Below, piece by piece: positions 1-5,092 of a stretch of 5,092 bases of DNA (within the stretch, counting starts at the first letter, position 1; the number at the start of each line of letters is the position of its first letter). The notes below the pieces were generated by a model that searched no databases, had not been told where the DNA came from, and worked only from the letters and a program-made list of their open reading frames with translations. The DNA is taken from assembly GCA_947460565.1 (NCBI GenBank), contig CANHJJ010000168.1:1-5092 (forward strand), read 5' to 3'. The position numbers and the translations under genes are program-made. The DNA comes from Bacteroidota bacterium. Lineage in GTDB: Bacteria > Bacteroidota > Bacteroidia > UKL13-3.

Positions 1-340
1 AGTCCGTCATGCTTTTGCGTGGGGCAGCAGTAGCTAAATACACATCTTTGTTGAACAAAACGTACACTCTACTTTTTAAGTAATCGTCAGTAGGACTTGC
101 CTTGAAGGTTAAAAAACTTCGGTTTTGTAGGTTCTTCTCGATGGCTGCTTTAGGTCCAATATCATATGCCTCTCCAATTTCTTTAACCAATGTAGGCGGA
201 TGACAATGGTAAACCAATGAGTATAAGCTGCTAAAACCCTCAGTGGAAACTAATTCTTCTGAATAAAGAGTTCCATCAGGTTTTCTGAATTGGGTATGTC
301 GTTTAGCCGGTATTTGTCCTTGTTTGTGGTAGAATGCCAT
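1..340 (-). CDS. hmgA: Homogentisate 1,2-dioxygenase, N-terminal part (cut by window edge)
   Basis: The first 113 codons of a gene that runs off the left edge. The enzyme is a cytosolic Fe(II) dioxygenase that opens the ring of homogentisate to give maleylacetoacetate, a central step of tyrosine and phenylalanine breakdown. The start MAFYHKQGQIPAKRHTQFRK and the following segments STEGFSSLYSLVYHCHPPT and KPDGTLYSEE match the conserved N-terminus of bacterial homogentisate dioxygenases, which read (M)xFYHKLGxIPxKRHTQFRKPDG. The ATG at 338-340 gives exactly the family's usual N-terminus, so the start is secure. The family is usually about 380-430 residues, so roughly 70% of the gene lies outside. 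The iron ligands sit in the C-terminal half and cannot be checked here. No Shine-Dalgarno sequence is visible, as is normal for Bacteroidota. The gene is divergent from the TPR lipoprotein gene and shows no functional link to it. Confidence 0.95.
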   Translation of the reverse strand, partial: MAFYHKQGQIPAKRHTQFRKPDGTLYSEELVSTEGFSSLYSLVYHCHPPTLVKEIGEAYDIGPKAAIEKNLQNRSFLTFKASPTDDYLKSRVYVLFNKDVYLATAAPRKSMTD

Positions 341-429
341 ATAATTATTTGATATTTCTTTTTTGATAATTCTTATTTTCAAAACGGATAAAAATTTACC
401 AGTTAGAAAATTAATTACTATTGAGACGA

Positions 430-437
430 CAAAAATA
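430..437 (-). promoter_or_regulatory. Possible Bacteroidota -7 promoter element for hmgA
   Basis: Read on the minus strand, these bases are TATTTTTG, a full match to the Bacteroidota -7 consensus TAnnTTTG. They lie about 90 bp upstream of the hmgA start, inside the divergent intergenic region. I see no TTG or TTTG at the expected -33 distance, and the region is AT-rich, so a chance match is quite possible. Confidence 0.3.
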
Positions 438-473
438 TGTTTTTTTGTGACTTGTATTTATATACACCCTAAT

Positions 474-1502
474 ATGTACTGTAAAAACCTAGTATTAAAA
501 TTTATTAATTTCTTGATAGCAGTTGTTTTGCTTGTTTCTTGTGGTGGAAATTCCAATACCCAATTGACCGAAAACCCTAAGGATTCATCTGAGGCCAGCG
601 CTGAAATCATTGCCATTAGCAAACAAATTGAAGATAATCCAGATAATGCGGAGTTGCTATATATGCGCTCCATAGCCTATCAATACTTGGCGTATTTGAA
701 TAAAGCGGAAGCCGATATCAACCAAGCCATCCTATTAGATTCTATTAACCCTTTGTATCACTTTTATCAAGGTAAGTTGCTCTATGCCATGAACCAAACC
801 ATTAAGGCATCTCAAGCATACCAAAAAGCCATCGACCTAAAGCCAGATTTTACAGATGCCAAAATGAAATTAGCTGAGTTATACTTTTTGGTGAAGAAAC
901 ATAAAGAGTCTATAAACCTAGTGAATTCTGTGATAGCTTCTGATAATTCAAATGCGGCTGCTTTTCAGTTGAAGGCTTTAAACTATAAAGACATGGCTGA
1001 TACCGCTGCTGCCGTAAGGTATTTTCAGGCAGCCATTGAGCGTGACCCTAATGACTATGATTCGCATTTGTTTATTGCTCGCCTATTTGAAGCCATGCAC
1101 AATAAGTTAGCCATTGAATATTTCAATGCGGCCTTGCGTATCAAACCAAATGGACTAGATGCCTTATTTGGTCGTGCTGTGCTTTATCAGCGAAATAAGC
1201 TTTATAAAGCTGCCCTTAAAGACTATAGGAAAATAATAGCTGCAGATCCTAGCAATTATTTGAGTTATTATAATGTAGGATATATCAATTTTGAAACAGC
1301 CAAATTTGAAGAGGCTTTGAGGCATTTTAAAATATGTGTGCAAATGAAAAACGATTTTATTGATGCCTACTATATGAGGGGCTTATGTTATGAAGCGCTT
1401 GGAAATAAGAAAGATGCCTTATTGAACTACCAATTCATAGTTGAAAATGTGCCTGAACATGCCCTTGCCAAAGAAGGTTTGCAAAGGTTATCAAAGAAAT
1501 AA
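474..1502 (+). CDS. TPR-repeat lipoprotein
   Basis: A 342-residue protein starting at ATG 474. The frame stays open upstream to a TTG at 363, but the ATG places a proper signal peptide at the N-terminus: K4 and K9, a hydrophobic stretch at about residues 10-21, then lipobox LVSC with Cys23. It is therefore predicted to be exported and lipid-anchored. After a short polar S/N/T/E-rich linker (about 24-50), the rest is about eight consecutive 34-residue tetratricopeptide repeats, recognised by the spacing of small and aromatic residues and by repeat ends such as AIDLKPD, AIERDPND, ALRIKPNG and IIAADPSN. A short capping helix closes it. TPR arrays are protein-binding scaffolds; no catalytic domain is present, so the partner and exact role are unknown. 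The gene is divergent from hmgA, and its stop codon directly abuts that of the convergent COG3014-type gene. Confidence 0.9.
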   Translation: MYCKNLVLKFINFLIAVVLLVSCGGNSNTQLTENPKDSSEASAEIIAISKQIEDNPDNAELLYMRSIAYQYLAYLNKAEADINQAILLDSINPLYHFYQGKLLYAMNQTIKASQAYQKAIDLKPDFTDAKMKLAELYFLVKKHKESINLVNSVIASDNSNAAAFQLKALNYKDMADTAAAVRYFQAAIERDPNDYDSHLFIARLFEAMHNKLAIEYFNAALRIKPNGLDALFGRAVLYQRNKLYKAALKDYRKIIAADPSNYLSYYNVGYINFETAKFEEALRHFKICVQMKNDFIDAYYMRGLCYEALGNKKDALLNYQFIVENVPEHALAKEGLQRLSKK

Positions 1503-2933
1503 TTACCACTGACTGAAGTTTATCAAATTGCCACTTCTATCTGAATAGCCATTAAACTCCAAGGTGTTTAATGAATGATAAAGCACATTTCCTTTTTTGA
1601 TATTGAAACAAAAGGGGATTTTGTTTTCAAGTGCTTTATATGTTTTTAAGGATAAATCTAATTTGTTTTCTCCTTCAGGTAATTCAATGCGGGTATAATT
1701 GATAGTGTTCGGTAGGAGCTGCCAATTTCTAGTATCTGCTTGTTCAGTAAGGGCATTAACAATCCCCAAAATCATTCCGGCACCTTGGTTTTCTTTTCTT
1801 GCCAATTGCTCAGCCGCTTGTTTTAAAGCCACTCTTAACAGGGCTTCACCAATTTCTTTTGCCATTCTATCATCCAAACTTTTATAAGCAATGGCATTGA
1901 TATCTTCGGCTTTTTCAAATTGCCCAATAATACCAGTAGTATCTAAAATACTAGCATTGGCGTAGTAAGGAACCCTTGATACATACTTAGGGAAAGCTAC
2001 CCTCACAATGCGCAGGGCTGTTAAACTTTTTTTATCATCTTCACCCACATAAAACTGAAACTGCATAGCTAATTCAGGGTTTACAAAATTGACCATGCCG
2101 CCACCCATAGGCATTATGGTGAAAGTAATACTATTTTGGTCTTTCACTGGTCCAAGCCCATTGTTCCAAAAGAATACCAATGAACCTCTGTCTTTGTTGG
2201 GTATTTCAAGGTTCATTTCAAATTCTTTTTGGTAGTATTCCACTTGGTCGTTAAAACCAGTTAAGTAGGCTGTTCTTAAAATATCTTTTTTTAGCTGAAG
2301 AGGTGTTTTGGTGGCAAGTCCTACATAATCTGCTTTATAAATTTCATAGGCGTTTTTGTATGATATAAAAGCATTGTTATAATCTTTCAATCCTTCATAT
2401 ACCATGCCCATTAGGTTTAAGCAAAAGGCATCTTTACTGTATTTGTTTTTGCCTCCGTATAGGTCAGTTATTTTTTGCATTTTCAACTGCATGCGTTTAC
2501 ATTCTACCAAAGCACTTTCATAGTTACCCATTTGCAGGTAATTTATAGTTGTGTAATAATGAAGCAAAATTTGTTCAAAGCTCTCGCCTGCATAGGTTGT
2601 ATAACCTGGATTGGTTAATAATCCTACAAAACTGCGGGCATAGTTTTTATGGAAATCTTCAATATAATAATCGGCTTGTTGGAAATACTGGTTGCTCTCG
2701 CTGAATTTTCCATTCAACGAAAGCACAGTACCTTTATTGAAATAATAGAGTAAAATATTTCTATTTGGTTTTTGCCATTTTTTATCTGTAAGAAGTTGCT
2801 CCGCATTGTCAAGATTCCCATTATATATGGCCTGCATCAGGTCGTAATTCTTTTGGTAATAAGTAGCACAAGAGCTAAATATTAGCAATAAAGAACCTAG
2901 CCATATTTTTTGTAACAGCTTCAATGAGTTCAA
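1503..2933 (-). CDS. COG3014-type TPR lipoprotein
   Basis: A 476-residue exported protein of unknown function. The N-terminal signal peptide ends at lipobox FSSC (Cys22); phenylalanine at -3 is unusual but tolerated. Residues about 30-240 are helical, with TPR-like units at about 62-96, 126-150 and 170-200. The C-terminal part carries what I recognise as COG3014 signatures: WNNGLGPVK at 256-264, RVPYY at 320-324, and EQADTRNWQLLPNTI followed by RIELPEG at about 397-421. There is no ATG at the front. The candidates are TTG at 2933 (MNSLKLL...) and TTG at 2924 (MKLLQK..., a more typical signal peptide start). The gene follows the lpoB-like gene by 19 or 28 bp, so the two are probably co-transcribed. 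COG3014 genes are, from memory, neighbours of lpoB/ycfL in gammaproteobacteria, which fits a cell-envelope or peptidoglycan role. Family assignment is from motif recall, not a search. Confidence 0.8.
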   Translation of the reverse strand: MNSLKLLQKIWLGSLLLIFSSCATYYQKNYDLMQAIYNGNLDNAEQLLTDKKWQKPNRNILLYYFNKGTVLSLNGKFSESNQYFQQADYYIEDFHKNYARSFVGLLTNPGYTTYAGESFEQILLHYYTTINYLQMGNYESALVECKRMQLKMQKITDLYGGKNKYSKDAFCLNLMGMVYEGLKDYNNAFISYKNAYEIYKADYVGLATKTPLQLKKDILRTAYLTGFNDQVEYYQKEFEMNLEIPNKDRGSLVFFWNNGLGPVKDQNSITFTIMPMGGGMVNFVNPELAMQFQFYVGEDDKKSLTALRIVRVAFPKYVSRVPYYANASILDTTGIIGQFEKAEDINAIAYKSLDDRMAKEIGEALLRVALKQAAEQLARKENQGAGMILGIVNALTEQADTRNWQLLPNTINYTRIELPEGENKLDLSLKTYKALENKIPFCFNIKKGNVLYHSLNTLEFNGYSDRSGNLINFSQW

Positions 2934-2952
2934 ATAATTAAATGAAACAAGT

Positions 2953-3540
2953 TTAGTTTTTGATGTATTTTTTGATTTGTTTTTCGCCTATCCACACTTT
3001 TTCATTGGTTTCAAGGTCGGTAAGCTCAAGGTTCACCTGATATTGAACAGTGCGTTGGTTTTTATATTGGTCAACCACAGAAGTCATGACACCGTTGATC
3101 ATAAAATCAGCGCCTTTTTCTTTACCCCATTTCTTTTTGGTTTCTTCGCTTGAGAATTGTTGTTGGTCGTTACGCTCATCACGCACTTGGCTACGCTCAT
3201 CTCCGCTTTGTACTACTTTTACAGCACTTGAATTAATAAATGCTGCTTCTAAATTTTTGATAAAAGCAGTTGGGTCAATTTGCTCACTGGTTCTGTTTTT
3301 GATAACGCCCACAATCACAGTAGGTTTCTTTTTAAATGTAGTTTCAAACTCACCTCGCCATCCACCTTTCAATGAACTTTCTATCATTTCATTGGCTACC
3401 AAACGTGAGTCGGTATCGTTCCATCTTCCACTGATATCGGTTTGTTCTTTAGGGTCAATGCGTTGAACTTTTCTGTTCTGACAAGCCATTCCGCCTAATA
3501 ATAAACTTACTACACAGGCGGCTAAAATTATCTTTTTCAT
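2953..3540 (-). CDS. lpoB: LpoB-like lipoprotein (putative penicillin-binding protein activator)
   Basis: A 195-residue protein with ATG at 3538-3540. In E. coli, LpoB is an outer-membrane lipoprotein that contacts and stimulates the bifunctional peptidoglycan synthase PBP1B. The signal peptide (KK at 2-3, hydrophobic core 4-18) ends at GMAC, so Cys20 is the likely lipidation site although glycine at -3 is atypical. The diagnostic family segment is DISGRWNDTDSRLVANEMI at about 35-52. It is followed by an alpha/beta domain with strands PTVIVGVIKN (73-82), AVKVVQSG (106-113), GADFMINGVM (143-152) and VQYQVNLELTDLETNEKVW (165-183). The linker between Cys20 and the globular domain is only about 15 residues, much shorter than in E. 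coli LpoB. It is the first gene of a two-gene unit with the COG3014-type gene and is divergent from the thioredoxin-like gene. Family membership is strong; activation of a PBP here is inference. Confidence 0.88.
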   Translation of the reverse strand: MKKIILAACVVSLLLGGMACQNRKVQRIDPKEQTDISGRWNDTDSRLVANEMIESSLKGGWRGEFETTFKKKPTVIVGVIKNRTSEQIDPTAFIKNLEAAFINSSAVKVVQSGDERSQVRDERNDQQQFSSEETKKKWGKEKGADFMINGVMTSVVDQYKNQRTVQYQVNLELTDLETNEKVWIGEKQIKKYIKN

Positions 3541-3638
3541 ATGATTGCTGTTTTTATATTATACAATGGTTTACAAATAGCGTTCCAAAAATTATTGTGC
3601 AATTTCCTTATAAAATATGCCAATTTCAAGTTATTTCT

Positions 3639-3646
3639 TATGTTTG
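3639..3646 (+). promoter_or_regulatory. Possible -7 promoter element just before the thioredoxin-like gene
   Basis: TATGTTTG is a full match to the Bacteroidota -7 consensus TAnnTTTG. It ends 4 bases before the ATG at 3651, so a start site at the usual distance would fall at or next to the start codon and give a leaderless mRNA. No TTG is present at the expected -33 position, so the match could be accidental. Confidence 0.35.
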
Positions 3647-3650
3647 AGGT

Positions 3651-4163
3651 ATGAATAAGTTTTTTGTCTTTATATCCTTGCTATTGCTAGGTCTCGTCTA
3701 TCAATGTAAAACCGCTTCCAACTTCCATAGCTATGTTTTGAATGGTGAGTATATTATGGACGGCCGAGCCAAGCAAAAGGACTTTGTGGGCAATCCCAAA
3801 TGCAGGTGGTTTGATTCGAGCTATGCTGCTTACAAAACCAATCAATCCTTTGTCAATAGCCTTAAACCCATGTCCACTGAGATAAAAGTGGTGGTGGTGG
3901 CGGGCTCGTGGTGCGAGGACACGCAAAGGGAATTACCTCATTTTTATAAAGTGATGAATGAAGTAGGGGTGAATGAAAACCAAATTGAACTTATTATGGT
4001 GGATAGAAAAAAACAATCATCCGCCTTCAATGTATCAGCTTTGGATGTAAAGAATATCCCTGCCATCATTTTTTACAAAGATGGCAAAGAACAAGGCCGC
4101 ATAATAGAAGCAGCTATTGGTGGCACCGAAGAAGCCATGATGAATATTTTTAAAATGATGTAG
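3651..4163 (+). CDS. Thioredoxin-fold lipoprotein with CxxT active-site motif
   Basis: A 170-residue exported thioredoxin-like protein. The signal peptide (K3, hydrophobic core 4-16) is followed by Cys19 in the context VYQC, a weak lipobox, so lipidation is likely but not certain. The thioredoxin domain spans about 60-165: strand KVVVVAGSWC (79-88), motif WCEDTQRELP (87-96), strand IELIMVDR (112-119), then NIPAIIFYKDGKEQGRI (135-151) with Pro137 in the cis-proline position. The motif reads C88-E-D-T91, so the second, resolving cysteine of classical CxxC thioredoxins is replaced by threonine. The only other cysteine in the mature domain is Cys51. Such a protein cannot work as an ordinary dithiol oxidoreductase by itself; a monothiol, binding or partner-dependent role is possible. 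The gene is divergent from the lpoB-like gene and is followed 11 bp later by a hairpin terminator, so it is probably monocistronic. Confidence 0.85.
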   Translation: MNKFFVFISLLLLGLVYQCKTASNFHSYVLNGEYIMDGRAKQKDFVGNPKCRWFDSSYAAYKTNQSFVNSLKPMSTEIKVVVVAGSWCEDTQRELPHFYKVMNEVGVNENQIELIMVDRKKQSSAFNVSALDVKNIPAIIFYKDGKEQGRIIEAAIGGTEEAMMNIFKMM

Positions 4164-4174
4164 AAGGAGTTAGG

Positions 4175-4207
4175 AAAAAGGCAGGAGAATTGAGCTCATG
4201 CCTTTTT
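4175..4207. terminator. Hairpin terminator after the thioredoxin-like gene, potentially bidirectional
   Basis: The left arm AAAAAGGCA (4175-4183) pairs with the right arm TGCCTTTTT (4199-4207). Inside the loop, GAG (4185-4187) can pair with CTC (4195-4197) after a G/A mismatch. A run of T follows on the plus strand and a run of T on the minus strand too. It lies 11 bp after the thioredoxin-like stop and 29 bp after the end of the VOC remnant read on the minus strand, so it can serve both directions. Confidence 0.75.
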
Positions 4208-4236
4208 TAATGACTTGGTGATTGCTGGGGTTTGAT

Positions 4237-4380
4237 TTATCCTACATTGTTTGGGTCAAATTCAATGATCCATTCAATGCCGTATTTGTCTCTGAAACAA
4301 CCAATATAGGAACCCCATGGACTATCTCCGATAGGTGCTTCCATTTCACCGCCTAATGTAAATGCATTTAATGATGACAT
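4237..4380 (-). pseudogene. Remnant of a VOC/glyoxalase-like (PhnB-type) protein, C-terminal end only
   Basis: A 47-codon reading frame (ATG at 4378-4380, TAA at 4237-4239) matches the C-terminal end of PhnB/glyoxalase-like VOC-superfamily proteins: LGGEMEAPIGDSPWGSYIG followed by CFRDKYGIEWIIEFDPN. Full proteins of this type are about 130-150 residues and end in (GG)xxxMPxxxxxWGxxxGxxxDKxGxxWMV. Only the last of the paired beta-alpha-beta-beta-beta units remains. An in-frame TAA immediately precedes the ATG, and none of the expected upstream N-terminal sequence is visible in the next 100 bp, so I read it as a gene that has lost its 5' two thirds by deletion. Preservation of the remaining frame suggests a fairly recent loss. 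A functional 47-residue peptide is possible but less likely. Confidence 0.75.
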
Positions 4381-4484
4381 TTACCATGTATTAAATACTT
4401 AAATTTTCAATTGTATGCTGAAATTATTATTCATCAAATTGACTTTTTATTTGTTGAAACGCTTGTGGGCAAATATTCACAAAA
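4381..4484. other. AT-rich spacer with no recognised gene
   Basis: Between the VOC remnant and the next terminator I see no gene, RNA or repeat. Neither strand shows the missing N-terminal part of the VOC protein. The short plus-strand frame that starts here at 4415 encodes a low-complexity I/F/L/K-rich peptide, reads through the terminator hairpin and continues antisense to the next gene, so it is not credible. Confidence 0.6.
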
Positions 4485-4521
4485 AAAAAGAGCCTCATGA
4501 ATTTTTCATAAGGCTCTTTTT
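4485..4521. terminator. Strong hairpin terminator for the T9SS-sorted gene, bidirectional
   Basis: The left arm AAAAAGAGCCT (4485-4495) pairs perfectly with the right arm AGGCTCTTTTT (4511-4521). After one C/A mismatch, ATGAA (4497-4501) pairs with TTCAT (4505-4509) around a TTT loop. That gives an 11-bp outer stem and a 5-bp inner stem, with nine A's in a row on the left (4481-4489) that read as a U tract for minus-strand transcripts. It lies about 21 bp after the stop of the minus-strand secreted-protein gene. Confidence 0.85.
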
Positions 4522-4542
4522 CATTGTTATCAAATATTTGAA

Positions 4543-5092
4543 CTATTCTTTTATTAATGTCCGGTTTAGCACCATTTCATTTGCTACGATTTGTATGGTA
4601 TAAACACCATTGTTTAGGTTACTAATATTGATATAGTTTTTACCTGTATTAATCGGCAATTGCATCATTAATTGTCCTAATAAGTTGTATATACTCAAGC
4701 TTCCATTGCTAGTAATATCAATGGTTACATCTCCATTTGCAGGGTTGGGATATACTTTTAATGCTTGAGCTTCAATTTGATTAATTCCAGAACCACCAAC
4801 ACTCACTTTTAACCAAATACTATCAAATGCGCATCTTCCATCACTTACCAAAAATAAGGCTGAATCTTTGCCATTATAGTTGGCTTTAGGGTTAAATAAC
4901 ACGATACCATTTTGGTAAGTAAAGGTATTGTATGGGGTGTTCAACAAAGTTACGCTTGCATAAGCAGGCACTACCAAATCAAAAGTAGCAGAATTGCCAG
5001 TAGGTACTAGTTTGCTAATTGCTTTAACAGTTAATATTTTAATAGGTCGAACGCTTACATTGATTGAATCTTTTACCGAGCAACTATTTATG
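4543..5092 (-). CDS. Secreted protein with Ig/cadherin-like repeats and T9SS type A sorting domain, C-terminal part
   Basis: The last 182 codons of a gene cut by the right edge; the frame is open to base 5092, so no start is present in the window. The C-terminal 72 residues (about 4546-4761) are a Por-type (type A) sorting domain. It begins LKVYPNPANGDVTIDI, continues with LSIYNLLGQLM and ISNLNNGVYTIQI, and ends LIKE. This domain directs export by the type IX secretion system and is normally cleaved at the cell surface. Before it is a beta-rich domain with NYNGKDSALFLVSDG, typical of bacterial Ig/cadherin-like repeats, ending CAFDSIWLKVSV. A matching repeat end, CSVKDSINVSV, lies about 83 residues earlier. 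The protein is thus probably a large multi-repeat surface or secreted protein (adhesin-like); any N-terminal catalytic domain would be outside the window. Confidence 0.9.
   Translation of the reverse strand, partial: INSCSVKDSINVSVRPIKILTVKAISKLVPTGNSATFDLVVPAYASVTLLNTPYNTFTYQNGIVLFNPKANYNGKDSALFLVSDGRCAFDSIWLKVSVGGSGINQIEAQALKVYPNPANGDVTIDITSNGSLSIYNLLGQLMMQLPINTGKNYINISNLNNGVYTIQIVANEMVLNRTLIKE

Noticed and set aside
363..473. N-terminal extension of the TPR lipoprotein from a TTG at 363
   Set aside because: The extension has no protein-like features, would bury the signal peptide and lipobox inside the protein, and fills the region that must hold the divergent promoters. The ATG at 474 gives a standard lipoprotein signal.
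458..673. 71-codon minus-strand reading frame
   Set aside because: It lies antisense to the signal peptide and first part of the TPR gene and matches no family.
1699..1887. 62-codon plus-strand reading frame
   Set aside because: Antisense shadow of the COG3014-type gene, in a region encoding its conserved C-terminal motifs.
3050..3466. 138-codon plus-strand reading frame
   Set aside because: Long, but wholly antisense to the clearly recognised LpoB-like gene; its composition (Ser/Leu/Phe-rich) is that of a reverse-strand shadow.
3541..3650. Riboswitch or operator in the lpoB/thioredoxin-like intergenic region
   Set aside because: Only a short imperfect inverted repeat (AATTATTGTGCAATT) is visible, with no recognised RNA fold or operator motif; expected by chance in AT-rich DNA.
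3888..3900. GTG trinucleotide run
   Set aside because: A short in-frame run encoding the Val strand of the thioredoxin fold, not a variable microsatellite.
3687..3926. 79-codon minus-strand reading frame
   Set aside because: Antisense to the thioredoxin-like gene; the His-rich run comes from the GTG repeat that encodes consecutive valines.
4415..4603. 62-codon plus-strand reading frame
   Set aside because: It crosses the terminator hairpin at 4485-4521 and runs antisense to the sorting domain; low-complexity composition.
4543..4977. Separate small gene starting at 4977
   Set aside because: The first codon there is TTG and the frame is open further to the window edge with continuing repeat-domain sequence, so this is an internal position of a larger gene.

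Overview
The window comes from an AT-rich member of the Bacteroidota (Bacteroidetes). The evidence is a C-terminal type IX secretion (T9SS type A) sorting domain, several lipoprotein signal peptides, no clear Shine-Dalgarno sequences, and at least one sequence resembling the Bacteroidota -7 promoter element (TAnnTTTG). The hmgA-like fragment at the left edge also reads like Bacteroidota homologues. No tRNA, rRNA, CRISPR array, insertion sequence or phage gene was seen.

Layout, left to right. (1) Minus strand, cut by the left edge: the first 113 codons of homogentisate 1,2-dioxygenase (tyrosine catabolism). (2) A 133-bp divergent intergenic region. (3) Plus strand: a lipoprotein built almost entirely of about eight TPR repeats. 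(4) Minus strand, meeting the TPR gene stop to stop with no spacer: a two-gene unit, transcribed lpoB-like gene first and then a COG3014-type TPR lipoprotein gene. (5) A 110-bp divergent region. (6) Plus strand: a thioredoxin-fold lipoprotein whose active-site motif is CxxT rather than CxxC, followed by a strong hairpin terminator. (7) Minus strand: a 47-codon remnant of a VOC/glyoxalase-like (PhnB-type) protein that has lost its N-terminal part. (8) A long AT-flanked hairpin terminator, probably bidirectional. (9) Minus strand, cut by the right edge: the C-terminus of a large secreted protein with Ig/cadherin-like repeats and a T9SS sorting domain.

The central 3.7 kb is an envelope locus: four consecutive genes all encode proteins with N-terminal signal peptides and a cysteine placed for lipidation. 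The pair with the clearest functional link is the LpoB-like protein and the COG3014 protein. In gammaproteobacteria LpoB is the outer-membrane activator of a class A penicillin-binding protein, and COG3014 proteins are, as I recall, found next to LpoB/YcfL genes there. The homologue here has almost no linker between its lipid anchor and its globular domain, so it may act with a different geometry or partner. The flanking genes (hmgA and the secreted adhesin-like protein) look unrelated to this locus. I found no clearly new system. The LpoB/COG3014 pair is the best candidate for under-described biology.
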